Source: Verrucomicrobiales bacterium (lineage in GTDB: Bacteria; Verrucomicrobiota; Verrucomicrobiia; Methylacidiphilales; JAAUTS01). Taken from it: DNA of 64,000 bases. The position numbers were made by a program, and so were the translations under genes. The notes under the pieces are model-generated. The model ran no database searches, was not told where the DNA came from, and saw only the letters and a list, made by a program, of their open reading frames with translations. Each line of letters starts with the position of its first letter. Positions within the stretch are counted from its first letter, which is position 1. Shown here in pieces: positions 45,317-53,790 of the stretch. The stretch is taken from positions 124,001 to 188,000 of the forward strand of contig JAIRPN010000004.1 in the NCBI GenBank assembly GCA_031256975.1, given 5' to 3'.

Positions 45317-46702
45317 TTATTCCTCCCGCTCGCGCCGTTCCTTCTCCGCCTCGGCCTCGGCCTTTTGCTGTTCGATCAATTCCAGTTGTTCCGGGGTCAA
45401 CCGCACCAGCGACACACGACGCAGTCCGGTCGCATGGGTTTGCAGGGCGGTGATTTCCAGTTCGCCCAGAATGAATGACTCCCCGCGACGCAACAATTTG
45501 CCGGTCTGGCGGATGGTCCACTGCTCGACGGTTTCCTTCGGCAGAAACTCGATATCCCAACCGGTTTCTGCGCGCAGCTCACGCATCTGCATGGTGGAGT
45601 CCACGATAATCATCGTCTCGGTCTGCTTGAAGATCGGCCCCTTCTCAATATCGAGTTCATCACGGATCTCGCCGACGATCTCCTCCAACACGTCCTCGAA
45701 GGTGACAATCCCCGCCATGTTGCCGTTCTCATCCAACACCACCGCCAGATGACTGCGCGAGGTGCGGAACAATTCCACCATCGCATGCAACGGCGTCTGC
45801 AAGGTAAAGGTCAGCACCGGGCGCATCAGTGGCTCAAAGGAAGCGCTGGAGCCCAGCACCTGGATTTGCCACAGCCACTCCTTGACCAGCAGCATGCCCT
45901 TCACGTTATCGACCGACCCCTGGCACACCGGAAAACGGCTGTGACCGCTGGCCTGGGCGATCTTCAGATTTTCCTCGATGTTGCGGTCCAACCACAACAC
46001 CACCGCCTTGTCGCGCGACAGCATCACCTGCTGCGCATAGGTGTCGCGCAGCCGCAGGGAGCGCACCATGATCTTGTTGATCAGCGCGTCACCCGGATGG
46101 GTGTGCCGCGAATGGCTCAGCACGTATTCCAGTTCCTCCGAGGAAAACACATGTGTGCTTTCCGAGGCCGGCTCAAGTCCTGCGCGGCGCAGGAAAAAGT
46201 TTGCCGTGCCGTTCAATATGGAAATGAAGGGGAAAAAGATATAGTAGAACAATAGCAAGGGACCGGCGACCCACAGCGAGACGTTTTTCGGCTTTTGAAT
46301 CGCCAGCGATTTTGGCGCCAGTTCGCCAAACACAATGTGCAGGAACGTGATGATGCTGAAGGCCACCGCGAAACTAAGTGAGTGTCGCGACACTTCGCTC
46401 ACCACACCAAACTTCTCGAACAAAGGCCCCAGCCAGTTGGCCAAAAAAGGTTCACCCAGCCACCCCAGGCCCAAGCTCGCCAGTGTGATCCCCAGTTGCG
46501 TGGCGGACAAACAGGCATCCAGATGATTCACCGCCTTGAGGGCCAGTTTCACCCGGAAATCGCTGTTCTTTTTCTTCAACAGCGGCTTCAACTCGCTGGC
46601 CCGGATCTTGACAATCGCGAACTCAGCGGCCACGAAGAAGCCGTTAATAAAAACCAGCAGGACAATCACCAACAATTGCCACGAGATATCAAACCAATGC
46701 AT
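45317..46702 (-). CDS. CNNM/CorC-HlyC family membrane protein
   Basis: 461 residues from the ATG at 46702. Four-helix DUF21/CNNM domain (LVFINGFFVAAEFAIVKIRA, FGELAPKSLAIQKP), then a CBS pair (HSRFPVCQGSVDNVKGML and LAVVLDENGNMAGIVTFEDV) and a C-terminal CorC_HlyC domain (about 370-445), ending in a Glu/Lys/Arg-rich tail. The family is linked to magnesium or cobalt efflux and to Mg homeostasis. Confidence 0.95.
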   Translation of the reverse strand: MHWFDISWQLLVIVLLVFINGFFVAAEFAIVKIRASELKPLLKKKNSDFRVKLALKAVNHLDACLSATQLGITLASLGLGWLGEPFLANWLGPLFEKFGVVSEVSRHSLSFAVAFSIITFLHIVFGELAPKSLAIQKPKNVSLWVAGPLLLFYYIFFPFISILNGTANFFLRRAGLEPASESTHVFSSEELEYVLSHSRHTHPGDALINKIMVRSLRLRDTYAQQVMLSRDKAVVLWLDRNIEENLKIAQASGHSRFPVCQGSVDNVKGMLLVKEWLWQIQVLGSSASFEPLMRPVLTFTLQTPLHAMVELFRTSRSHLAVVLDENGNMAGIVTFEDVLEEIVGEIRDELDIEKGPIFKQTETMIIVDSTMQMRELRAETGWDIEFLPKETVEQWTIRQTGKLLRRGESFILGELEITALQTHATGLRRVSLVRLTPEQLELIEQQKAEAEAEKERREREE

Positions 46703-46776
46703 AAAACCAGTACACACTAAACCAAAGTGTTAGGATGACAAACCGTTTTCACGGCCGCCAATGGCGAAGTTTTGCG

Positions 46777-47424
46777 TCAGGCATGCTTGCCCTTGCCGCC
46801 CGCTTCCAGCACGCCCTGCCACGCAACAGTGGGATAGACCAACGATTTACGCCCCAAAATGCTGCCCGGATTGATCACCGCGTTGCAACCGACCTCGGCA
46901 TAATCGCCGACAATCGCGCCGAACTTCCGTAATCCGGTGGCAATGCCTTGTTCGCCCTGTTTGATGATGATTTCCTTACGGTCCAAGCGCAGGTTTGACA
47001 AAATCACCCCCGCACCCAGATGTGAGCGATAGCCCAGGATCGAATCCCCGACATAGGAAAAATGCGGCACCTGCACCTCATTGAACAGCACACTGTTTTT
47101 GAACTCGCAACTGTTGCCCACCACGCAGCCATTGCCAATTACCACGTTCTCGCGGATGTAAGCGCCATGGCGGACATGACAATTCCGGCCAATCCATGCT
47201 GGACCGACAATATACGCGCCAGGATCGATCACCGTTCCCTCACCGATATAGACCTGGTCGCTGATGAAGGGTTTGCCGATGACCCGCCCCTGGATCGCCG
47301 GCTTGAGGCGGAACTTCAGGTAGACGGAGATTTGCTTTAACGCATCCCAGACATACTCGGTACCTTCAAACAGCGTACCGTGTTCGGTCTGCGTAAAATC
47401 CAAATAATCTTCGGGTTTGAACAT
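46777..47424 (-). CDS. Left-handed beta-helix protein (GlmU/UDP-GlcNAc pyrophosphorylase-like C-terminal part)
   Basis: 215 residues made of hexapeptide repeats (VYIGEGTVIDPGAYIVGPAWIG, then CHVRHGAYIRENVVIGNGCV, each shown only for location). It resembles the acyltransferase half of GlmU-type sugar-nucleotide enzymes, but there is no nucleotidyltransferase domain (no GxGTRM). The last residues read YPTVAWQGVLEAGG. Probably a sugar-nucleotide N-acyltransferase or a structural relative; the substrate is unknown. It ends 75 bp before the CNNM gene. Confidence 0.85.
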   Translation of the reverse strand: MFKPEDYLDFTQTEHGTLFEGTEYVWDALKQISVYLKFRLKPAIQGRVIGKPFISDQVYIGEGTVIDPGAYIVGPAWIGRNCHVRHGAYIRENVVIGNGCVVGNSCEFKNSVLFNEVQVPHFSYVGDSILGYRSHLGAGVILSNLRLDRKEIIIKQGEQGIATGLRKFGAIVGDYAEVGCNAVINPGSILGRKSLVYPTVAWQGVLEAGGKGKHA

Positions 47425-47461
47425 GCGCCGCATTGTGCATCAACTTGGCATGCAACGCAAA

Positions 47462-49594
47462 TTACTTCGTCGGACCAATGCGCAATCCGGCCACGTTTCC
47501 GGCGGCATCACTGGCACGGATATACAAGGGCTTGCCCTTCTCCCGTTTGATATGGTACTGCTCCTGCTTGCTGTCGCAGATGCCATCCACCGGCTGCACC
47601 TCGTCGTAATCCTGCGCATTGGAGGAAATCAGCACCGAGTCAATCCGGCTGATCGCGTCACTGACCTGGATATCAACCGATTCGTCGTCCTGTTTCAGCA
47701 CGGTGATCTTCGGCGGGGTGTTATCAATCTGGAACACGTCGCTGATCTTTTGCACGGTATAAAACTTGCCCTGCTTGTTGCCGGGAGAATCGTCCGCGGT
47801 GATCCGCACAACATAATTGCCATCGGCCCAGCCGCTGGCATCCCAGCTGTACAAGGGCTTGTCGAGCTTGTCCGCCAGCAAATCCCAGTCCTTCTGGCTT
47901 TCGGCACGGATTTCCACCTTGTATTGCAAGTCGTCATCATTCGGATCGCCGGCCTTCCACACCACCGTGCGCAAGCCTGACGCGGCAAGCAGCATATATT
48001 GCTGCGGCGGGGTCGGCATTGCGGAGCCGCTGCCGCCTTTTAGCAATTGGTCGATCGTGGTGGCTTTTGAACTCCCCTGCGGCATCGGCATTTCCTTGCA
48101 GCCGATGCCCGGGTCCAGCACCGTGACCTGGCTGATGACCGGCGGCTGGTTTTGTGGCAGATATGCCAGTTCCACCCGGCTCACCTGGCCGTCGCTAATG
48201 CTGAGCTTGAATTGCAGATAACGCGCCGACGGGCTCTGGACTTTGCCATCCTTCAAATCCTGCCACGCATACCACGACTTGTCCGGATCGGAAGTATTGC
48301 CGGAACGGGTTTGCACCGTCCACTTGCCGGAACCGCCAACGTCCAACGCACCCCAGCGGGCGAACAATGACGAATCAATCACCTTGGATTTGTAAACTCC
48401 GTTCTCAGCGCCGGTGCCAAGGGCGATTCCTTTTGCCAGGTTGCTGGTCAACGCCGTCACTTGGTCGGAATTCTTTGTCGCCAGCAAGCGTGTCACGTCC
48501 TTGGCTTCCAGCTTGCCGACCAGTTCCATTTGCTCGTCCTTGGTGTTGAAACGGTACAGCTTGCCATCGCCCCCGGTGCCGATCAGCACACCACTCGTCG
48601 TTAGTGCCAATGAGTAAATCGAACCGTCTGTCCTGCCAACCACTTCGGGGTACAAATCCTTGCGCAGGCGGTACAGCACCGACTTTTCACTCGAGGAAGA
48701 TTTGCTGCCACTGCTCGCCCCGGCGGATACCGCGCGACTCAACGCCGCCGCCATCGCCTTGGCCACTTCGGAACCCTCGCCTTTGCCATCACCACCGGTG
48801 CCGCTAACCACCACCGCGGCTGCCTTGGCGGGTTGCGATTTGATATCGCGTTTGCCGGTCGCGGCCACATAGATGATGTCACCGCTAACCGTGATCGCGG
48901 TGATTTCGGAATAAGCCGCCTGCAGCAATACCACCGCTTGGTTGGCACCGCTGATGCGATACAGCAAACCCTTGCCCGAACTGCCCGCCAGCAAATTACC
49001 ATCGGCATCAAAACCCAGACAGCGGATGTTCGGTTCGTCACTGTCGTAATACACCTCGCCCTTGTCCTTGGCGCTAACCTTGAAAATCTTGCCGTTGCCG
49101 CCGGTCGCGGCATACAGGTTGCCGGCCTTGTCGAACACCATGTCCCAGACATATTCCTCGCCGGTGTTGAAATACTCCTCGGCCTTGCCGCCGCTAATGC
49201 GGAAAATCTTGCCCTTCGGCGACGACGCCACGAACACCTCGCCCTTGGCGTTTTGCGCCACGGCATAGACGTCGCTCTCGTTGAATTTGGTAATTAATGA
49301 CGGCTCACCATTGGCACCGACTTTGTACACCTCGCCCTTCGGCCCGGTGCCGATATAAAGATCGCCATTAGCGCTGTCACGCACGCCGGACCAGATGTTC
49401 AGGTCCTTCAAGTCAAACAGTTGCCTGGTCGCCAAGCCCGGCTTCAGCACGCCCGGCTGGGTCAGCGTCACCGACACCAAATCACCCGCGGCGAAATCGT
49501 CAAAGTTGCTCACCGTCTCGCGCTGCACTGAACCCGCCATCAGCGGCGATCCCATCGTTAGCGCCATCAACAACAATCCAACCGGCATCTTCAT
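47462..49594 (-). CDS. Secreted beta-propeller protein with C-terminal Ig/fn3-like part
   Basis: 710 residues with a signal peptide (MPVGLLLMALTMGSPLMAG). Residues about 50-400 hold propeller blades such as DLYIGTGPKGEVYKVGANG, GEVFVASSPKGKIFRISGG and NLYAATGGNGKIFKVSAKD, similar to two-component-regulator or WD40-like propellers. A Gly/Ser-rich low-complexity insert sits near 285-310. The last 200 residues are beta-sandwich-like (LQYKVEIRAESQKDWDLLA, DNTPPKITVL). Likely ligand or protein binding in the periplasm. It shares the strand with the S55 protease gene, which starts upstream and ends 13 bp before it. Confidence 0.85.
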   Translation of the reverse strand: MKMPVGLLLMALTMGSPLMAGSVQRETVSNFDDFAAGDLVSVTLTQPGVLKPGLATRQLFDLKDLNIWSGVRDSANGDLYIGTGPKGEVYKVGANGEPSLITKFNESDVYAVAQNAKGEVFVASSPKGKIFRISGGKAEEYFNTGEEYVWDMVFDKAGNLYAATGGNGKIFKVSAKDKGEVYYDSDEPNIRCLGFDADGNLLAGSSGKGLLYRISGANQAVVLLQAAYSEITAITVSGDIIYVAATGKRDIKSQPAKAAAVVVSGTGGDGKGEGSEVAKAMAAALSRAVSAGASSGSKSSSSEKSVLYRLRKDLYPEVVGRTDGSIYSLALTTSGVLIGTGGDGKLYRFNTKDEQMELVGKLEAKDVTRLLATKNSDQVTALTSNLAKGIALGTGAENGVYKSKVIDSSLFARWGALDVGGSGKWTVQTRSGNTSDPDKSWYAWQDLKDGKVQSPSARYLQFKLSISDGQVSRVELAYLPQNQPPVISQVTVLDPGIGCKEMPMPQGSSKATTIDQLLKGGSGSAMPTPPQQYMLLAASGLRTVVWKAGDPNDDDLQYKVEIRAESQKDWDLLADKLDKPLYSWDASGWADGNYVVRITADDSPGNKQGKFYTVQKISDVFQIDNTPPKITVLKQDDESVDIQVSDAISRIDSVLISSNAQDYDEVQPVDGICDSKQEQYHIKREKGKPLYIRASDAAGNVAGLRIGPTK

Positions 49595-49607
49595 AATTTC
49601 ACATTCT

Positions 49608-51344
49608 TTATTGAATCTTAACCCTGACTTCGCTCTGTCCCGACACCACGCCCGGCAACAAAACTTCCTGCTGGCTCCAAACCTTCGGCATTTCCTGCAG
49701 ATTATCCTTCACCAGCGAGTTCGACTGGTTGACTTGCGCAATCGAGGGCGGCAGGTCGGTCTGCCTCTGGTCCGGACGGTTGATGCCCGTGCCATAGGTC
49801 AGCAACCGGACATAGAGTCCGTCGTTGCGATACTCCCGCTGCGAGGATTTGACAATTTGTTCCGGCGAGTCCGCGTTGTAAAACATCGCGTCAAACATCT
49901 TGTGCCGCTGCAAATCCGCCCCGGAACCAACGCTAATGGCGATATCCCCGTCCTTCAATTGTTCATTCAACTTGACGGTGAATTCCCTGGTCAGGGTCTT
50001 GCCCAGGTCGTTCTTCAGCTTGGCGATAATCCGCACCTTGCCGAGGGGTTCAACCTTGTCCTTGTCGACACTGACCGAATCCAGCGACCACACGCTGTCC
50101 TTTTCGTAAGTCTGCACCGACAACTTGACCTGCTCCAACTTCATCAACTTCGGGAACTGCGAATACATCATGAACACCGGCCGCAGTTGCTCAAACAACG
50201 CCGACATGCGGGCCGAGGTTCCGCCGCTGTACACGCCGTCCAGCTTCACCGGTGGCAGGCCGCTAAAGGTGATCTCCCCGTTCAAGCGCAAAGTCACCTT
50301 GTAGGAATAATCCTGCCCGCCTTCCAACGCCTCGGACATCAGGATCGACAGCAACAGCGGCACCACGCGGTAATCGGTCGCCATCTGGCCGCGCGCAGGC
50401 GGACGCTGTTCCCCATTGTGGGTAAAGTCGATTTCATAGGAAGCCAGTTTCGGCACCACACCAAGCTTCCCCGCCACCGCCGACAAGCGGTCCTGTTTCA
50501 GGGTGCCGACAATCTTGCCGGTATTCGACAGCTTGTAGGGATATTCATAGCTCGGCAGCACGGAAATAATCTCGGCCTGTGCGAAGGGAAACTCCACCGA
50601 ACCCACGCCAAACATCGGATGGCCGAATGCCAGCACCTTGTCGCCATCCATTGCCGTCACCGTGCCGGTACCCGCCGCATTGATGTCACCGGAAATCAGC
50701 ACCACCGCCAACGGCGAACCGGGAGCGATTGCGGCCCCTTCGACTGAACCGGAACTCGACCCGCCCGCCACCGGCATAAACAAACCGTCCTTGGGGAATA
50801 ACGGAGCCAGCAATTGCTGCATCTGCTCGTTCCAACCGCTAATGGCCAAGGGCAGCGACAGGAACCCGCCGCGATTATCCACCCTGGCTTGGGGAACCAA
50901 CAGACCATCCGTAGTCGTGGTTAGCGGGAACGGATTATTGTCGTCGTCGGCAGCGTCCTTGCGTTCTCCCACATCAATCATGTCCTTGATCGGCGTGAAC
51001 CCGCAATGCCCGTCCTTCTCGAAACTTCCCAGCCGCCGCGACAACGCACCCACCAGTTTACCGTCAATGTACAACGGCGAACCGCTCATCCCGTGCACCG
51101 CCTCGGTCAGCTTGGTTTTCTCGTCAACCAGCTTGGCGATGATCAAATCCTTCCCCGGGCCGAAAGCATTGTGCTGCACGCCGAGAATCTCCGTGTCGAG
51201 TTCGACAATCTGCGTCCCCTGCATCACCGTCAGCGTCTTGCCATGCATGCCGGGCTTCAGCTCTTCAACCGGAAAAAGTGGCGGGAACGCCGCGAAGGAA
51301 CGACCCGCTGACAACGAGCAGAGAATGATTAACAGCCAACGCAT
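49608..51344 (-). CDS. SpoIVB-type (S55) serine protease domain protein
   Basis: 578 residues from the ATG at 51344, giving signal peptide MRWLLIILCSLSAGRSFA; an upstream ATG at 51383 is possible. Residues about 20-190 form an S55-like domain with the nucleophile Ser in AVHGMSGSPLYIDGKLVGAL and an earlier LKPGMHGKTLTVMQG. This family includes SpoIVB and many PVC-group exported proteins. The remaining 380 residues are beta-rich. Two-gene operon with the propeller protein downstream, so the propeller may be a partner or substrate. Confidence 0.87.
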   Translation of the reverse strand: MRWLLIILCSLSAGRSFAAFPPLFPVEELKPGMHGKTLTVMQGTQIVELDTEILGVQHNAFGPGKDLIIAKLVDEKTKLTEAVHGMSGSPLYIDGKLVGALSRRLGSFEKDGHCGFTPIKDMIDVGERKDAADDDNNPFPLTTTTDGLLVPQARVDNRGGFLSLPLAISGWNEQMQQLLAPLFPKDGLFMPVAGGSSSGSVEGAAIAPGSPLAVVLISGDINAAGTGTVTAMDGDKVLAFGHPMFGVGSVEFPFAQAEIISVLPSYEYPYKLSNTGKIVGTLKQDRLSAVAGKLGVVPKLASYEIDFTHNGEQRPPARGQMATDYRVVPLLLSILMSEALEGGQDYSYKVTLRLNGEITFSGLPPVKLDGVYSGGTSARMSALFEQLRPVFMMYSQFPKLMKLEQVKLSVQTYEKDSVWSLDSVSVDKDKVEPLGKVRIIAKLKNDLGKTLTREFTVKLNEQLKDGDIAISVGSGADLQRHKMFDAMFYNADSPEQIVKSSQREYRNDGLYVRLLTYGTGINRPDQRQTDLPPSIAQVNQSNSLVKDNLQEMPKVWSQQEVLLPGVVSGQSEVRVKIQ

Positions 51345-51413
51345 CAGAGCCAACAAGCTGACCCAGAACCGCGTTAGCGTCAAATCAAATTAGATTACAA
51401 CTTGGTAATACGA

Positions 51414-51822
51414 GTTCATGCAAAGCCGCCAAGTTGACGCAAAGAACGCCAAGTTTTATAATTGATTGACTATTCGGGCCACCCCACTCTTGAACAACAC
51501 CGAACCAAAGTTGATTACCAATCCCAGCTTGAGATTGGTAAGTTTCAAATAAGTAATCACCTGTTTCTTATGCACAGGCAACAGAGCTTCCACCGACTTC
51601 AACTCCACAATAACCTTGTCTTCCACAATTAAATCCGCCTTGAACGCATTAGGAACCGTCAGATCTTCATAACGGAAGCGGCACCGTCACTTGTCGTTTA
51701 AACGGGACCCGACGTTTCTCTAACTCTGAAAACAAATATCCACTAACAACGCAGCTATCTCATTCTCTATCCTCATAAAAAACTTAGCGTTCTTTGCGTC
51801 AACTTGGCGGCTTTGCGCGAAC
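51414..51822. mobile_element. Inverted-repeat element enclosing a decayed GxxExxY gene
   Basis: Left arm 51414-51457 (GTTCATGCAAAGCCGCCAAG, then TTGACGCAAAGAACGCCAAG). Right arm 51780-51822 is its reverse complement (CTTAGCGTTCTTTGCGTCAA and on). Arms of the same family flank 60596-60837 and 62294-62406. The 320 bp between the arms is a GxxExxY-type pseudogene. The element fills the gap between the S55 protease start and the hemL stop. The family is not named here because I cannot check it against known elements. Confidence 0.7.
51456..51776 (-). pseudogene. GxxExxY-family protein, degraded
   Basis: Reading from an ATG at 51776 gives MRIENEIAALLVDICFQ and then a stop. In another frame the gene continues with ELEKRRVPFKRQVTVPLPL and a second stop. 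The C-terminal half is intact: NAFKADLIVEDKVIVELKSV, then LLPVHKKQVITYLKL and LGLVINFG, ending VARIVNQL. The central block containing the name-giving GxxExxY is deleted, so the gene has at least one deletion and two frame breaks. Intact members are about 125 residues and may be PD-(D/E)XK-like nucleases. Confidence 0.8.
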
Positions 51823-51825
51823 CTC

Positions 51826-53103
51826 TTAAAGACTCCGCTCCATCGCCGTTAGCGTCTTGCGGATTTCCACCTCGCCATGTGCCAGCGAGATGAAACAAGT
51901 CTCGAATTGCGACGGCGGCACATAGACTCCGTTTTCCAGCATGCCGTGAAAATACTTGTTGAAGGCGGCCAAATCTGCAGTCTTGGCGTCTTCCAGATTG
52001 TGCACTTCCTTGTCGGTGAAGAACAGGCACCACATGGATCCGATGCGGTAAAACTTGTAGCCCAATTTCTTCCCCGCCAACAATTCCCGCACCCCCGATT
52101 CCAGCAGGGCACCGAGCTGTTCCAGTTTCACAAAACCATCGTTAGCGTCCAGTTCCCGCAACTGCGCCAGACCCGCCGCCATCGCCAGCGGATTACCCGA
52201 CAAGGTTCCCGCCTGATACACCGGCCCCAGCGGGGCCAGCTTCTCCATAATCGCCCGCTTGCCGCCGAAGGCCCCCACCGGCAACCCGCCGCCAATCACT
52301 TTGCCAAATGCCGACAGATCCGGCGTAATCCCGGTCAAGCCCTGCACCCCCGCCTTGCCCACGCGAAACCCGGTCATCACTTCATCAAAAATCAACACGA
52401 TGCCGTGTTTCGCCGTCAGCCTGCGTAATTCCTGCAAAAATCCCGCCTGCGGCAGGATCAATCCGGCATTGGCAGGTATCGGCTCCAGAATCACCGCCGC
52501 CACCTGTTCACCCACCTCACGCAATACCTTTTCCAGCACGGGCAAATCATTGAACGGCAAACAAAGGGTTTCCGCCGCCAGCGACGCGGGAATCCCGGCC
52601 GAGTCGGGATGACCCAGCGTTAGCGCCCCAGATCCCGCCTTGACCAATAACGAATCCACATGGCCGTGATAGCAGCCCTCGAACTTGATGATCTTGTCGC
52701 GCCCTGTGTAACCGCGTGCCAGGCGGATGCAGGACATGGTCGCCTCGGTTCCCGAATTGCACATCCGCACCATCTCCAGCGACGGCATCCACGCCGTCAC
52801 CATCTCCGCCATTTCCACTTCCAGTGCACCAGGCACACCAAAACTGGTGCCCCGTTCTAACGCCGCACCAACCGCACACTTCACACATTCAGGCGCGTGT
52901 CCGAGAATCGCCGGACCCCAAGTGCAAACATAGTCCACGAAGGCATTGTCATCGACATCATAAAGATAAGCCCCGTTGGCACGCGCGGCAAAAAACGGCT
53001 TTCCCCCTACTGCCCGGAAAGCCCTCACCGGCGAATTCACCCCGCCGGGAATCACCACTTTCGCTCGCTCAAATAACGCCTCGGATTTCGAAAAATTCAT
53101 CAC
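51826..53103 (-). CDS. hemL: Glutamate-1-semialdehyde 2,1-aminomutase
   Basis: 425 residues. Start region [25 protein letters not shown]; the aminotransferase class III core has [11 protein letters not shown] and the PLP Lys in [16 protein letters not shown]. It makes 5-aminolevulinate in the C5 pathway, whose next enzyme HemB is at 6.6 kb. Two adjacent ATGs at 53103 and 53100. A GTTAGCG site overlaps the 5' region and three others lie in the gene. The stop is four bases from an inverted-repeat arm. Confidence 0.97.
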   Translation of the reverse strand: MMNFSKSEALFERAKVVIPGGVNSPVRAFRAVGGKPFFAARANGAYLYDVDDNAFVDYVCTWGPAILGHAPECVKCAVGAALERGTSFGVPGALEVEMAEMVTAWMPSLEMVRMCNSGTEATMSCIRLARGYTGRDKIIKFEGCYHGHVDSLLVKAGSGALTLGHPDSAGIPASLAAETLCLPFNDLPVLEKVLREVGEQVAAVILEPIPANAGLILPQAGFLQELRRLTAKHGIVLIFDEVMTGFRVGKAGVQGLTGITPDLSAFGKVIGGGLPVGAFGGKRAIMEKLAPLGPVYQAGTLSGNPLAMAAGLAQLRELDANDGFVKLEQLGALLESGVRELLAGKKLGYKFYRIGSMWCLFFTDKEVHNLEDAKTADLAAFNKYFHGMLENGVYVPPSQFETCFISLAHGEVEIRKTLTAMERSL

Positions 53104-53148
53104 CGCATCCTAGACCGCTAACGGCGAAGCAAAAGCAAATGTTTTGCA

Positions 53149-53778
53149 TTACGAATAATGCTTGATCGCCGCCTCGGTGCGGTTACGGACATGCATCTTG
53201 GAGTAGATGCGCTTGACGTAGGTTCTGACCGTCTCAAGGCTCAGCTGCATCTTGTCGGCAATTTCCTTGTTGCTGAAGCCGACCGCCAGCAGTTCGAGCA
53301 ACTCTAGTTCACGCGGGGAGAGTTTTTCAGAATCCGGACTCTTGGCCGGTTTTTCCGCCGACTGAAAGTAATGCACCACCTTGCGGGCAATATTGCTGGA
53401 AAACGCCGAGCCTCCTGCATACACATCCCGGATGGCGCCAAACAAAGCCTCCGGCGAACTCGATTTCAACAGGTAACCGTTGGCGCCTGCTTTCAACGCG
53501 CGGAAGATAATGTCCTCCTCCTCGTAAATGGTCAGAATCAGGATTTCCAGCTCAGGCAATTTCGCCTTGAGCAGCGGCACGCAATCAATCCCCGACATGC
53601 CCGGCAACTTGATGTCCAGCAACACCACGTCCGGCGGCCGTTGCGGAATCTTCTCCAGCGCCTCCTCCGCCGAGTTGACCGTGTACAAACATTCAATATC
53701 GGACGCATCCGCCAGAATCCTGACAAACTGTTCCCGCAAACCCGGGCGATCTTCAACCAGTACCACTGTCTTTTTCAT
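53149..53778 (-). CDS. NarL/LuxR-type response regulator
   Basis: 209 residues. Receiver domain with phospho-acceptor Asp in DVVLLDIKLPGMSG (near residue 55), the acidic pair in VEDRPG and Lys in LLKSSSPEALF. LuxR-type HTH near 145-205: LSPRELELLELLAVGFSNKE and LSLETVRTYVKRIYSKM. Preceded by its histidine kinase gene 12 bp upstream on the same strand. Likely targets include its own operon and the divergent GH2 gene. Confidence 0.96.
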   Translation of the reverse strand: MKKTVVLVEDRPGLREQFVRILADASDIECLYTVNSAEEALEKIPQRPPDVVLLDIKLPGMSGIDCVPLLKAKLPELEILILTIYEEEDIIFRALKAGANGYLLKSSSPEALFGAIRDVYAGGSAFSSNIARKVVHYFQSAEKPAKSPDSEKLSPRELELLELLAVGFSNKEIADKMQLSLETVRTYVKRIYSKMHVRNRTEAAIKHYS

Positions 53779-53790
53779 GGCATAAACCCC

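Larger units (their letters stand above)
48193..53122. repeat. Second RTTAGCG/CGCTAAY-rich patch (15 sites)
   Basis: Sites at 48193 48802 48883 49072 49192 49367 49557 49931 50837 50930 51373 51848 52141 52619 53116, about one per 330 bp, across the propeller, S55 protease and hemL genes. The flanks 42473-48192 and 53123-64000 contain none. Confidence 0.9.
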
